Source of the DNA: Gemmatimonadota bacterium
Lineage (GTDB): Bacteria; Gemmatimonadota; Gemmatimonadetes; Longimicrobiales; Gaopeijiaceae
Direction of reading: 5' to 3'
Assembly: GCA_007121775.1 (NCBI GenBank)
Contig: SKJY01000095.1
Coordinates: 1 to 36,814, forward strand
DNA: 36,814 nt
The notes beneath the pieces are model-generated. The model saw only the letters and a list, made by a program, of their open reading frames with translations. It did not search any database and had not been told where the DNA came from. The translations under genes were made by a program, and so were the position numbers. Below are positions 23,336 to 31,939 of the stretch, one piece after another. How positions within the stretch are numbered: position 1 is the stretch's first letter; every line of letters begins with the position of its first letter.

Positions 23336-24649
23336 ATGTCCGGTCCTGCAGGGAACAGCGGTACTCTGCTCCGAGAGGTGGGTCTCCCGGGAGCTGTATT
23401 CATGGGCTTGGGCTCCATCGTGGGCACCGGGCTCTTCCTCTCCCTGGGCATCGCCGCCGGCGTGGCAGGTAGCGCGATCCTTCTGGCCCTCCCCCTGGCA
23501 GCGCTCCTGGCTCTGGCCAACGGACTATCCTCGGCTCAACTCGCCGCCACCCATCCTGTAAGTGGCGGAACCTACGAGTATGGATACCGCTTCCTATCGC
23601 CAGGGCTGGGCTTCACCGCCGGGCTCATGTTCCTTCTGGCCAAGGGCGCATCAGCGGCCACCGCCGGACTCGGGGTGGGGGGCGCCGTCCTGCTGCTCCT
23701 TGGCGACGGAGCGCCCGGTGGCTGGCTCCTGGTGACGCTGGGAGCCGGCGCCGTCCTGCTCCTCACCCTCCTGGTGGGCGGTGGGATCCGACGCTCGAAC
23801 CTTGCCAATCTCGTCATCGTCGGGATCACCCTGCTCCTCTTCGCCTGGTTCCTCGTGAGCGGCACCATCACAGCCACCGGGACTGCCGAATCGGGGGTCG
23901 GACTGGAAGGCCTCTGGACCGACGCGGGAGATGTGGGTGCCGGAGCGCTATTCCACGCCACCGCACTCCTCTTCGTGGCCTTCACCGGGTACGGCCGGAT
24001 CGCCACCCTTGGAGAGGAGGTGAAGGAGCCCCGACGAACCATCCCCCGTGCCATATGGGCTACCCTCACCGTCGTCACCATCCTCTACATCGGCGTGGCG
24101 GCGGTAGCCCTGGCGGTTCTGGGGCCCGAGGGATTCGCCCGAGCCACGGACGAGACCTCAGCTCCCCTCCAGGTGGTGGCTGAGGCCATGGGATCCACCA
24201 CCTTGGCCGCAGCCATGGGGATCGCCGCCATCACCGCCATGGCCGGGGTGCTCCTCAACCTGATTCTGGGGCTCTCCCGGGTTGCCCTCGCCATGGGCCG
24301 CCGGGGTGACCTTCCCAGGGCGCTGGGGAAGGTTCATGTGGCAAGCGGCAGTCCGCGGGTGGCGGTGGGAGTGGTAGGCGCCGCCATCCTCCTCATGGTC
24401 CTGCTGGGTGATGTTCGAGCCACCTGGTCCTTCTCGGCCTTCACCGTCCTCATATACTACGGGATCACCAATCTGGCGGCCCTCCGCCTCTCGTCCGAGC
24501 AGCGGCTCTACCCCCGGTGGGTAGCGGTTGCGGGTCTTCTGAGCTGCTTCTTCCTGGCCTTCCAGGTGGAAGCCCGCTACTGGGCTATGGGACTCGGACT
24601 CCTAGCGGTGGGGCACCTTGGCCGCCTGGCCTTTCGGAAGATGGGATGA
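23336..24649 (+). CDS. APC-superfamily amino acid permease
   Basis: A 437-aa membrane transporter from ATG 23336; the track start at 23270 lies inside the hairpin. Helix 1 carries the APC glycine motif GLGSIVGTGLFLSLG, and helix 2 leads into LSSAQLAATHPVSGGTYEYG. The loop EEVKEPRRTIPRAI is the family marker. Eleven or twelve hydrophobic helices can be counted. It should import an amino acid or amine using the proton or sodium gradient; the substrate is not predictable. It is downstream of the pncA unit and separated by a terminator-like stem, so it is probably an independent transcript with the membrane gene that follows. Confidence 0.88.
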   Translation: MSGPAGNSGTLLREVGLPGAVFMGLGSIVGTGLFLSLGIAAGVAGSAILLALPLAALLALANGLSSAQLAATHPVSGGTYEYGYRFLSPGLGFTAGLMFLLAKGASAATAGLGVGGAVLLLLGDGAPGGWLLVTLGAGAVLLLTLLVGGGIRRSNLANLVIVGITLLLFAWFLVSGTITATGTAESGVGLEGLWTDAGDVGAGALFHATALLFVAFTGYGRIATLGEEVKEPRRTIPRAIWATLTVVTILYIGVAAVALAVLGPEGFARATDETSAPLQVVAEAMGSTTLAAAMGIAAITAMAGVLLNLILGLSRVALAMGRRGDLPRALGKVHVASGSPRVAVGVVGAAILLMVLLGDVRATWSFSAFTVLIYYGITNLAALRLSSEQRLYPRWVAVAGLLSCFFLAFQVEARYWAMGLGLLAVGHLGRLAFRKMG

Positions 24650-24687
24650 GACTGCATTTCGCCACCCTACCCAGCGGGTTCTGAGAC

Positions 24688-25173
24688 GTGACTGAGCCTT
24701 CCTCCTTCGGCCGCAACCGGGATGGAGACAGAGACCGGAGACCGCACGACGATCCCGATCTGGAATCCGACCTCCCGCCCGACCTGGACACCCTCCCGCG
24801 CCCCCCCTTGAGGGAGCTCATGGAGCGGACACCCAGCCGGCTGGCGCTGGAAGCGGTGGTGGGCGCCGGCGGTGGGATGGCCCTCTCCCTGGCCCTTCCG
24901 GAATGGGGGCTGGGCCCCTTCGGCTTCGCCGTGGCGGGGGCGCTGGCGGCGCCGGTAGCCCTCCTCCTGACTCCCGTCCACGGTTCCCTCTCCTACCGGG
25001 CCATCCGGTATGGATTCGGACTTTCCCTCCCGGTCATTCTGGTCACCTCCTTCGTGGTTGGGGCCGACGGCCTCCTCCTTGAAGACCTCCTGGTTCTGGG
25101 CCTCTTCCTCTTCTGTATCGGCGCCGTAGGCCACGGGGCCGTAGCCGCTGCCCTGGATCGATTCGAAGGCTGA
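24688..25173 (+). CDS. Hypothetical membrane protein, 161 aa
   Basis: Starts at GTG 24688, 38 bases after the permease stop. The first 55 residues are charged and Pro/Asp/Arg-rich (DRDRRPHDDPDLESDLPPD) and are likely cytosolic; the remainder is hydrophobic with three or four segments, such as ALEAVVGAGGGMALSLAL, GPFGFAVAGALAAPVALLL and LVLGLFLFCIGAVGHGAV. No known motif. It may be co-transcribed with the permease. No ribosome-binding site is obvious and the start could be downstream. Confidence 0.65.
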   Translation: MTEPSSFGRNRDGDRDRRPHDDPDLESDLPPDLDTLPRPPLRELMERTPSRLALEAVVGAGGGMALSLALPEWGLGPFGFAVAGALAAPVALLLTPVHGSLSYRAIRYGFGLSLPVILVTSFVVGADGLLLEDLLVLGLFLFCIGAVGHGAVAAALDRFEG

Positions 25174-25307
25174 CTCCGCGCCATACGAGATGCCCCCTCA
25201 CATGGACAGATGCCCCAAGAGTCGGTTACTATGGATTTGTTTGGGGAGGAAGGCGTCCCTCGGACTCCCTCCTCCTGTGCACAACCCTCTTGAAGGAATG
25301 GTGGGAC

Positions 25308-25724
25308 ATGATTCGGAAGAGCCTCATGGGAGCCATGGTACTCCTCGCGGCCTTCGCGTTCGCGGCCTGTGACACCGTCACGGACCTGGGTGAGGTTTCC
25401 TTGGCTGGAAGTTGGGACAGTATGGGTGCCCTCCAAGCCGAAACCGGTGGCCTGAGCGTGTTCTTCGAGCACCCCGGCCCCGATGGAGCCTTTGGCGGGA
25501 GTTGGCGGGAGCGGGGCGCCACTGGGCAGGTAAGCGGCACGGTGACCGGTGGGTCCAATCAGGGAGGCCAGGTCACCTTCGTACTGCGGAACTTCCGGGG
25601 TCAGAACATGGAGTTCACGGGCCGGCTGAACAACCGGTTCGAGATGCAGGGTGACCTGAGTGGCCTCCCCCTCGATCGGCCTGCCGTCTTCCGCTACTAC
25701 AGCGCCCGCACCACCGCCAACTGA
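25308..25724 (+). CDS. Hypothetical lipoprotein, 138 aa
   Basis: Begins at ATG 25308 with AAGGA and GGTGGGA nearby upstream; the TTG at 25290 in the track is less likely. The signal ends in AFAAC (lipobox C21). The mature part has beta-rich, Gly-rich segments (GTVTGGSNQGGQVTFVLRNF, MEFTGRLNNRFEMQGDLSGL), perhaps a small beta-barrel or lipocalin-like sheet. Its stop is 11 bases before the beta-lactamase-like gene, which points to an operon. Family not recognised. Confidence 0.7.
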   Translation: MIRKSLMGAMVLLAAFAFAACDTVTDLGEVSLAGSWDSMGALQAETGGLSVFFEHPGPDGAFGGSWRERGATGQVSGTVTGGSNQGGQVTFVLRNFRGQNMEFTGRLNNRFEMQGDLSGLPLDRPAVFRYYSARTTAN

Positions 25725-25735
25725 AACTCCATTCC

Positions 25736-27316
25736 ATGAAGCGAACCCACCCCCAGACCCGTCGGGGGTGGGGCGTTGCTCTTCTGGCGGCGCTCCTCCT
25801 CCCGGCGGCGCCGCAGCTCCATGCCCAAGCCGCTCCTCTCCAGGGGCTGGACGACTTCATCGAGGCGGGGATGGCCGAGTGGGGAATCCCCGGTATGGCG
25901 GTGGCCGTCGTCCACCGGGACCGGGTCATCCACAGTCAGGGCTATGGGGTCCTCCGCCTCGGTGAAGATCGAGCCGTGGATCAGCACACCCTCTTCGGGA
26001 TCGCCTCGGTCTCCAAGGCCTTCACGGCTGCGGCGCTTGGCATCCTTGTGGACGAAGGTCGCTTGGACTGGGACGATCCGGTCACCCGACACCTCCCCGA
26101 CTTCCGGCTCTACGATCCGTACGTCACGGAAACGGTGACCGTCAGGGACCTCCTGGCCCACCGGGTGGGGGTCGGTCGGATGACGGGAAACCGCATCCAG
26201 TGGCTCCCTGCCAGGGAGCGTACCGAACTCATGGAGCGAATCCGCCACCTGGGACCCGAGCAGACGTTCCGTAACGGCTACGTCTACTCCAACGTCATGT
26301 ACATGGTGGCAGGGGAGGTGGTCCGCGCCGTCTCGGGGCAGAGCTGGGACGATTTCGTGGAAGAGCGGATCTTCCGCCCCCTGGGAATGGACCGGAGCAA
26401 TACCTCCGTTACCCGGATCGCCCAAGGGGAGAACGCAGCCTGGCCTCACCAGGAGATCCGGGGTGAGGTGGTGCCCATACCCCGGCGGAACTTCGACAAT
26501 GTGGGTGCTTCCGCCTCCATCAACACCTCGGTGGACCAACTCACCACCTGGATGCGCCTCCATCTGGGTGAACCGGGTGAGGTGGATGGAATCCGCCTCC
26601 TTTCGCCGGGGAGCGTGCGGGAAATGCACCGGGCCCAGAACGCCCTCGGGGATGCCGGCCTCTCCGGTGGACTCGCCAGTTACGGGCTGGGATGGCGCAT
26701 CAGCAGCTATGAAGGACGCCGCATGTCCCAGCACGGGGGCGCCACCGACGGGATGAACACCACCCTGGTGCTCCTTCCCGAAGAGGAACTGGGGATCGTG
26801 ATCACCACCAACACCTTCAACTCCTTCATGAATGCGGTGGCCAACCGCATCATGGACCGGTTTCTGGAGATCGACGATCGTCCCTGGGACCGGAACATCC
26901 GCGCATCCTACCTGGCCTCCTACCAGCGGGCCATGGCCGCCAGGGATTCGGTGGATGCAGCCCGGGAGGAGGGGACGGACCCGTCGGGCCCCCTCACGGA
27001 CTTCACCGGGACGTTCTATGACCCGCTCTACGCCGATGTGGAGGTGACTCTTGAAGGAGACGAGCTGTCCATCGCCTTCTGGGGTGGTGACAACGATCAG
27101 GTCCTGACACTGGAGCACTGGCATCACGACACCTTCCGAGGGCACTGGCGAAACCCGGCTCAGCGGGAAGAGTTCGTCTGGTTCACCCGGGATGACAGCG
27201 GCGAAGTGAACCAACTCCACATCCGCTGGACACTTCGACCCCTTCTCCTTCAGGCAGGCACCTACCCGGCCAACTACACCCGGACCGTGACCTTCCAGCG
27301 GACCGACGCCCCCTGA
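25736..27316 (+). CDS. Serine beta-lactamase-like hydrolase (S12/class C fold), exported
   Basis: A 526-aa protein with a signal peptide cut after LHAQA. Active-site motifs of the penicillin-binding/class C fold are present: SVSK (S91, K94), YSN (Y184, N186) and HGG (H333-G335 in SQHGGATDG), in place of the KTG triad of true beta-lactamases; HGG is common in the esterase and D-aminopeptidase branch. The C-terminal 110 residues form an additional lipocalin-like beta domain (DUF3471-like). It should act in the periplasm or outside the cell on peptides, D-amino acid amides or esters; antibiotic hydrolysis is not implied. It lies between a lipoprotein and a MenH-like gene with gaps of only 11 and 17 bases. 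Confidence 0.88.
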   Translation: MKRTHPQTRRGWGVALLAALLLPAAPQLHAQAAPLQGLDDFIEAGMAEWGIPGMAVAVVHRDRVIHSQGYGVLRLGEDRAVDQHTLFGIASVSKAFTAAALGILVDEGRLDWDDPVTRHLPDFRLYDPYVTETVTVRDLLAHRVGVGRMTGNRIQWLPARERTELMERIRHLGPEQTFRNGYVYSNVMYMVAGEVVRAVSGQSWDDFVEERIFRPLGMDRSNTSVTRIAQGENAAWPHQEIRGEVVPIPRRNFDNVGASASINTSVDQLTTWMRLHLGEPGEVDGIRLLSPGSVREMHRAQNALGDAGLSGGLASYGLGWRISSYEGRRMSQHGGATDGMNTTLVLLPEEELGIVITTNTFNSFMNAVANRIMDRFLEIDDRPWDRNIRASYLASYQRAMAARDSVDAAREEGTDPSGPLTDFTGTFYDPLYADVEVTLEGDELSIAFWGGDNDQVLTLEHWHHDTFRGHWRNPAQREEFVWFTRDDSGEVNQLHIRWTLRPLLLQAGTYPANYTRTVTFQRTDAP

Positions 27317-27333
27317 GTCCGGAGGCCGAGCCA

Positions 27334-28122
27334 TTGCAAGCCCGATGGCTGGGTTCAGGAGAACGGCCTCCCGTGCTCCTTCTCCATGGTTTCACCGGGT
27401 CATCCCGGAGTTGGCCCACCTTCCTCCTCAATGGACTCTCCCAGGATCGGCCGGTCCTGGCGGTAGATCTTCCCGGGCACGGCGCAACGCCCGCCCCGTC
27501 CCCAGGAGAAGGAGGATTCTCCGCTACTCTCGACGCTCTCGTCCGACTCCTCGATGCGGAGGGGATTTCCTCCGCCGACTGGATCGGGTACTCCATGGGG
27601 GGCCGCATCGCCCTTGCCGGGGCGCTCACCCACCCGCATCGGGTGCGCCGTCTCGTGCTGGAGAGCGCCTCGCCGGGCCTCGCCACACCCCGGGGCCAGG
27701 AACTCCGCAGAAGCCGGGATGAGACCCTGGCCCGGAGGATCGAGGAAGAGGGAATCGCCTCCTTCGTGGATTTCTGGATGGGCCTTTCCCTCTTCGCATC
27801 CCAGAAACGGCTCCCGGAACCGATGCGGCGGGCCACCCGGGAGGCCCGACTCCGGCAGGACCCTGACGCACTGGCCCTGTCTCTCCGAGCCCTGGGCACC
27901 GGGAGCCAGCCCTCCTACTGGCCCCAACTCCCCCACTTCGGGAAACCGGTGCTCCTTCTCACCGGCGCCTTGGACCGGAAGTTCCAGGAGCTGGCTGATC
28001 GCATGGCGAAGGCCCTCCCGGCGGCCCACCGTCACACCGTCCCGGAGGTGGGCCACGCCGTCCATCTGGAAGATCCTGCGGCCTGGGTAGAGGCGGTGGT
28101 CGCCTTCCTCGACGCCCCGTAG
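27334..28122 (+). CDS. MenH-like alpha/beta hydrolase
   Basis: A 262-aa protein starting at TTG 27334 with GGAGG about 8 bases upstream. Catalytic triad: S87 (GYSMGGR), D214 (GALDRKF) and H241 (VGHAVHLED). The oxyanion motif LHGFTGSSRSW and VDLPGHG, together with SASPGL followed by charged helices (RSRDETLARRIEEEG), resemble MenH (SHCHC synthase) of menaquinone synthesis. No other men gene is in the window, so the assignment is by sequence only and another carboxylesterase-like activity is possible. It converges with the PIG-L gene, only 14 bases from its stop, without a terminator in between. Confidence 0.75.
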   Translation: MQARWLGSGERPPVLLLHGFTGSSRSWPTFLLNGLSQDRPVLAVDLPGHGATPAPSPGEGGFSATLDALVRLLDAEGISSADWIGYSMGGRIALAGALTHPHRVRRLVLESASPGLATPRGQELRRSRDETLARRIEEEGIASFVDFWMGLSLFASQKRLPEPMRRATREARLRQDPDALALSLRALGTGSQPSYWPQLPHFGKPVLLLTGALDRKFQELADRMAKALPAAHRHTVPEVGHAVHLEDPAAWVEAVVAFLDAP

Positions 28123-28136
28123 GCTCTCGGATCTAC

Positions 28137-28844
28137 TCAGAGCCCCCAGGAGAGGGATTCCAGGCGAGACGGCGGTGACTCTCCGAAGAGTTCGAAGTAG
28201 ATGGTGGAGCCGGCTCGCCCCAGGGGATCGGCCTTCTCGATCACCTCCAGGTACGTTTCGTAGCAGTGGAGGGCGCGATGGGCCAGCGCCATATCTTCCG
28301 GAGACGCCTCCACGGCCACGGCGATATCCCCTTCCGCCGAGGTCTTGAGCCTGAAGATCCCGTCGTCCGCCTCCGACTCGGCCAGGGTGAAGAAGGCAAG
28401 GCGACGCGGAGCCACCTCGGGAAAGAGATCCCGGAGTTCACAGAAGACCCGCTTCACCACGGCGTGGGTGACCAGGTGGTCCGGGAATCCACTGATCCCG
28501 TGAACGGCATAGGTCACCACCACATCCGGGCGCACCCTCCGGATCTCCGCCTCCACTGCCTCCTCCAGCCGCCGGGGATCTTCCCGGGCCAGGCGCCCGT
28601 CGGGGAACTGGAGCACCGTCATCCCGCTGAGATCCAAGGCCTTCTCCACCTCAAGCATCTCGGCCAGGCGAACCCGCCCCATCTCCGCTTTGGAAAGCCC
28701 CAGGCGATGGCGCTGCTTCGTTGCCTCACCCCTGGTAAGGGTCAGGAGAAAGACCTTATCCCCGTCCCGGCGCTGCCGGGCAATGGCGGGAGCCGGCCCG
28801 AAACACTCGTCGTCAGGGTGGGGAAAGATGTAGAGAATGCGCAC
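28137..28844 (-). CDS. PIG-L/LmbE-family deacetylase
   Basis: A 235-aa protein. I place the start at GTG 28842-28844, giving MRILYIFPHPDDECFGPA, which matches the family N-terminus MRIL.I.PHPDDE. AGGAG is 8 bases before this GTG but only 2 bases before the ATG at 28848-28850. The zinc-binding HPDDE (about 9-13), the typical LTRGEAT, and the conserved GISGFPDHLVTHAVVKR are present. It should remove the acetyl group from an N-acetylglucosamine-containing compound, as in bacillithiol or mycothiol synthesis, in glycolipids, or in related metabolites. It is divergent from the asparaginase operon. Confidence 0.85.
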   Translation of the reverse strand: MRILYIFPHPDDECFGPAPAIARQRRDGDKVFLLTLTRGEATKQRHRLGLSKAEMGRVRLAEMLEVEKALDLSGMTVLQFPDGRLAREDPRRLEEAVEAEIRRVRPDVVVTYAVHGISGFPDHLVTHAVVKRVFCELRDLFPEVAPRRLAFFTLAESEADDGIFRLKTSAEGDIAVAVEASPEDMALAHRALHCYETYLEVIEKADPLGRAGSTIYFELFGESPPSRLESLSWGL

Positions 28845-29083
28845 GAGCATGGCTCCTGTCGGGGGTCCGCGTGGTAGAAGCAGGAGTGCAGCCGGCCTGT
28901 ACGGCTGCTCCCATAGCCATGGGGACACCATGGGGGGGCTCCGTCCGAAGAATGGCCTGCGGACAGACGAAACTCCACCCCCGCGAGAGCTTTGACGCCA
29001 CCCCATCCTTCCGCCATCATTGGTAGATTCCCTATCCGGTCCAGTCCCCGATCCTCCTCGTTCCATCCACCACGGACCAGCCC
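28845..29083. other. Divergent promoter region, 239 bases
   Basis: Between the PIG-L and asparaginase genes. It contains an imperfect stem at 28883-28911 (GCAGCCG/CGGCTGC with GGAG/CTCC) and a CCATGG...CCATGG pair near 28917-28934. No confident promoter hexamers. ORFs from the track that extend here (PIG-L read-back to 29093) are not supported. Confidence 0.4.
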
Positions 29084-30139
29084 ATGCTACCACGCCTAGC
29101 TCTCGCTCTCGTCCTTGCCCTCGCCTCTCTCACCCTCATGGCCTGTGAGCCGGCAGAAACCGATGCCTCCCCCGAGCGGAGTGCCGTCGCCGCCGATTTC
29201 GGGATCGTGATCCACGGGGGCGCCGGGACCATCCTCCGGGAGAACCTCACCGAGGAGTTGGAGGGCCGCTACCACGAGGCGCTACGCTCGGCGCTCCAAG
29301 CAGGGTATGAGGTACTGGACGCCGGCGGATCCGCCATGGACGCCGTGGTGGCGGCGGTAGTCATCCTGGAAGACGAGCCCCTCTTCAACGCCGGTCGGGG
29401 GTCCGTCTTCACCAGCGAGGGGACGAACGAGCTCGACGCCGCGGTCATGGACGGTCGGGACCTTGATGCCGGAGCCGTGGCCGGGGTCACGACGCTGCGC
29501 AACCCCATCCTCCTGGCCCGTCTGGTCATGGAGGAATCGCCCCACGTCCTCTTCACCGGTGAGGGCGCCGAGACCTTTGCCGACCAGTTCGACCTGGAGC
29601 GGGTGGGTCCCGAATGGTTCTTCACCCAGGAGCGCTGGGACGCCCTGGAGCGCGCCCGTGAGCGGGAGGAGTTCACTCTGGGATGGCACCTGGAGGAAGA
29701 CCGGATGATCGGCACCGTGGGCGCCGTGGCCCGGGACCGGACCGGCAATCTAGCCGCCGCCACCTCCACAGGGGGCATGACCAACAAGCGCTTCGGCCGG
29801 GTGGGCGATGTGCCCATCATCGGCGCCGGCACCTATGCCTCCAACGCCTCCTGTGCCATCTCTGCCACCGGCCACGGTGAGTACTTCATCCGCAATGTGG
29901 TGGCCCGGGAGATCTGCGCCCGCATGGAGCACCGGGGTGAGACGCTGCAGGAAGCCGCCGATGCCGTGGTCATGGAGCAGCTCCTGGATCACGGAGGTAC
30001 CGGCGGAGTGGTGGGCATCGACCGGGATGGTCACATCACCATGACCCTGAACACCCCGGGGATGTACCGGGGTCACTTCCTTGCGGGCGGAGAACCCTTC
30101 ACCGCCATCTACGCCGATGAAGGCGACGGACGGCCATGA
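29084..30139 (+). CDS. Isoaspartyl peptidase/L-asparaginase (Ntn hydrolase), lipoprotein
   Basis: A 351-aa protein of plant-type asparaginase length plus a lipoprotein signal (LTLMAC, C21). The N-terminus of the alpha subunit is IVIHGGAGT, followed by GGSAMDAVVAAV and FNAGRGSVFT. Self-cleavage is expected before T211 in MIGTVGAVARD, and GGMTNKRFGRVGD is the substrate-binding loop of the beta subunit. It would hydrolyse asparagine or isoaspartyl dipeptides in the periplasm. Lipid anchoring puts this activity in the envelope. It is the first gene of a unit with a TPR protein (4-base overlap) and a membrane protein. Confidence 0.92.
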   Translation: MLPRLALALVLALASLTLMACEPAETDASPERSAVAADFGIVIHGGAGTILRENLTEELEGRYHEALRSALQAGYEVLDAGGSAMDAVVAAVVILEDEPLFNAGRGSVFTSEGTNELDAAVMDGRDLDAGAVAGVTTLRNPILLARLVMEESPHVLFTGEGAETFADQFDLERVGPEWFFTQERWDALERAREREEFTLGWHLEEDRMIGTVGAVARDRTGNLAAATSTGGMTNKRFGRVGDVPIIGAGTYASNASCAISATGHGEYFIRNVVAREICARMEHRGETLQEAADAVVMEQLLDHGGTGGVVGIDRDGHITMTLNTPGMYRGHFLAGGEPFTAIYADEGDGRP

Positions 30140-30951
30140 GCCTCGGTTCGCTCCTCCCGTTGGTGCTGATGGCCTCCCTGGCCCTCGCCCTCCCTTCCAC
30201 CCCCTCAGCCGGAGGCGATGACGTGCCTTCCTTCTCCTTCCGTGCGGCCCCGGTGGACGACCCGCGGCTGCAGCGGGCAGACTCTATCTTCGAGGCCGGT
30301 GATCCGGCGGAAGCCCTCCGCTTGGCCCTTCGGGTTTTGGAGGAGGAGGGGGAAGGGTATGAGGCTCTCTGGCGGGCGTCGTCCTTCGCCCTGGCCGTGG
30401 GGGTGGTGGAAGAAGCGGAGAACGGAAGGACCGACTTCTACGAGCGTGCCGTGGGGTACGCCCAACGAGCCCAGGCCATCCGTCCCCGCGGAATCAATGG
30501 CCTCTACTGGGAGGTGGCGGCCGTGGGCCGACTCGCCATGGGTGCCGGTCCTCGGGAGGCGGCGGGATATGCGGATCGAATCCGCGAGGGAGCCATGACG
30601 ATCCTGGAGCAGGAACCGGAGCACGCCGGGGCCCATCATGCCCTGGGAAAACTCTACTCCGAGATCATGAGCGTCTCGGGCCTCTCCCGCTTCTTCGGGC
30701 GAACCTTCGTACGAAGTGCGGCACTGGATGAGGCCAGTTGGACACTGGCCGAGGAGCATCTGGAGCGGGCCGCCCTCCTAGCCCCCGACATGATCCTCTT
30801 TCAGCTTGATCTGGCCCGACTCTACCGGGATCGCCGCCGCATGGATGATGCCCGGCGGGTCCTTGAGGCCGCCGCCCGTGCTCCCCTCCAGCAACCGGGA
30901 GACCGGATCTTCCAGGAGGAGGCACGCGCCCTTCTCCGGGAAATCTCCTGA
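30136..30951 (+). CDS. Exported TPR-like protein
   Basis: A 271-aa protein with an N-terminal signal sequence (LLPLVLMASLALALPSTPSAG). The rest is helical, with TPR-like units: LQRADSIFEAGDPAEALRLALRVL, YERAVGYAQRAQAIRPRGINGLYW, and LERAALLAPDMILFQLDLARLYRDRRRMDDAR. It resembles the regulator-of-microtubule-dynamics-type TPR proteins, in which a helix pair contains SALDEA-like segments. It is coupled to the asparaginase by a 4-base overlap. The partner is not known. Confidence 0.72.
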   Translation: MSLGSLLPLVLMASLALALPSTPSAGGDDVPSFSFRAAPVDDPRLQRADSIFEAGDPAEALRLALRVLEEEGEGYEALWRASSFALAVGVVEEAENGRTDFYERAVGYAQRAQAIRPRGINGLYWEVAAVGRLAMGAGPREAAGYADRIREGAMTILEQEPEHAGAHHALGKLYSEIMSVSGLSRFFGRTFVRSAALDEASWTLAEEHLERAALLAPDMILFQLDLARLYRDRRRMDDARRVLEAAARAPLQQPGDRIFQEEARALLREIS

Positions 30952-30958
30952 GAGGACC

Positions 30959-31897
30959 ATGAACGGGTCGCGGCGTGACAAGGGCGATCACCGTTCCCGG
31001 GACGGTGGGACAAGCTCGCCGAAGGCACCCGGCGGAGAGCCGGCCCGGGGGTCTGACGGAGAGCTGGACCGTCCTGCCCCGTCCCCGGAGGCTGGTGGCA
31101 GGTTCGACCGAGCGGCGCTGGACCGGGTGATCCGTCGGGCCTCGGAACTCCAGTTCTCCGCCGATGGAGATGCGGACCGCCCCCGGCTATCCGAGGCCGA
31201 GATCTTTCGCATCGGCCGGGAGGTGGGCCTGGACGCCGAGCACCTTCGGCGGGCCATGGGAGAGGTCCGCGCCGAATCCCTCCTCCCGGTCCTGGAAGGG
31301 GAAGGGACGGGAGTGGTGGACCGACTTGTAGGCCCTGCCATCCTCCGGGCCTCCCGGGTGGTGGATCGGGAGCCGGAGCCACTCCTCCGCACCATGGAGG
31401 AGTATCTGGATGTGGGCGAGAGCCTCCGGCGGATCCGCAAGCAGGGAAACCGGTCCCGTTGGGCTCCCGCCGAGGGGATGCTGGCCTCCCTCCAACGGGG
31501 ACTCAACTGGGGTGGGCGCACCTACGAACTGGCCCGGTGCTCATCGGTGGAGATGAGCATCGAGCCGCTGGGGGAGGGGCGCTCCGTGGTGGCGCTGGTG
31601 GCGGACCACTCCAAGCGCCGCGCTGAATCCACCTTCGGATGGACCGCGGGGCTAGGGATGGGCGGAGGGCTTGGACTGGGCCTGGGGATCGGGCTGGCCA
31701 CCGGGATCGGTCCCCTCCTGGTGGCGCCGGGACTGGTCCTGGGGGTCGGTGCCGGAGCCGTAGCCGCCCGCAGGGACTATGGATCCCAGGCCGCTCGCAT
31801 CCGCCTGGCACTGGAGGGGATCCTGGATCGCCTCGAAGCTGGAGAGCCGCTGCTGGGTGGCACCGCTTCCTGGCGGGACCGACTCATCCAGGGATAG
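30959..31897 (+). CDS. Membrane protein with N-terminal helical domain
   Basis: A 312-aa protein starting at ATG 30959 with AGAGGA at good distance; the track start at 30806 is read-back. The first 45 residues are charged and low-complexity. Residues about 49-100 form a helical block (FDRAALDRVIRRASELQF, RLSEAEIFRIGREVGLDAEHLRRAM), a short domain that I have seen described only as a general helical region. A Gly-rich hydrophobic hairpin (GLGMGGGLGLGLGIGLATG, PLLVAPGLVLGVGAG) sits near 228-265. Function unknown; it is part of the asparaginase/TPR operon. Confidence 0.65.
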   Translation: MNGSRRDKGDHRSRDGGTSSPKAPGGEPARGSDGELDRPAPSPEAGGRFDRAALDRVIRRASELQFSADGDADRPRLSEAEIFRIGREVGLDAEHLRRAMGEVRAESLLPVLEGEGTGVVDRLVGPAILRASRVVDREPEPLLRTMEEYLDVGESLRRIRKQGNRSRWAPAEGMLASLQRGLNWGGRTYELARCSSVEMSIEPLGEGRSVVALVADHSKRRAESTFGWTAGLGMGGGLGLGLGIGLATGIGPLLVAPGLVLGVGAGAVAARRDYGSQAARIRLALEGILDRLEAGEPLLGGTASWRDRLIQG

Positions 31898-31939
31898 CGG
31901 GCACAGTAGGCCCCCCTTCCGTCCCCACCTCCCCGGTGC

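Noticed and set aside
25697-27334. A 545-aa minus-strand ORF opposite the beta-lactamase-like gene
   Set aside because: It mirrors a gene with all catalytic motifs. The product has no family features, and long antisense frames are expected in GC-rich DNA.
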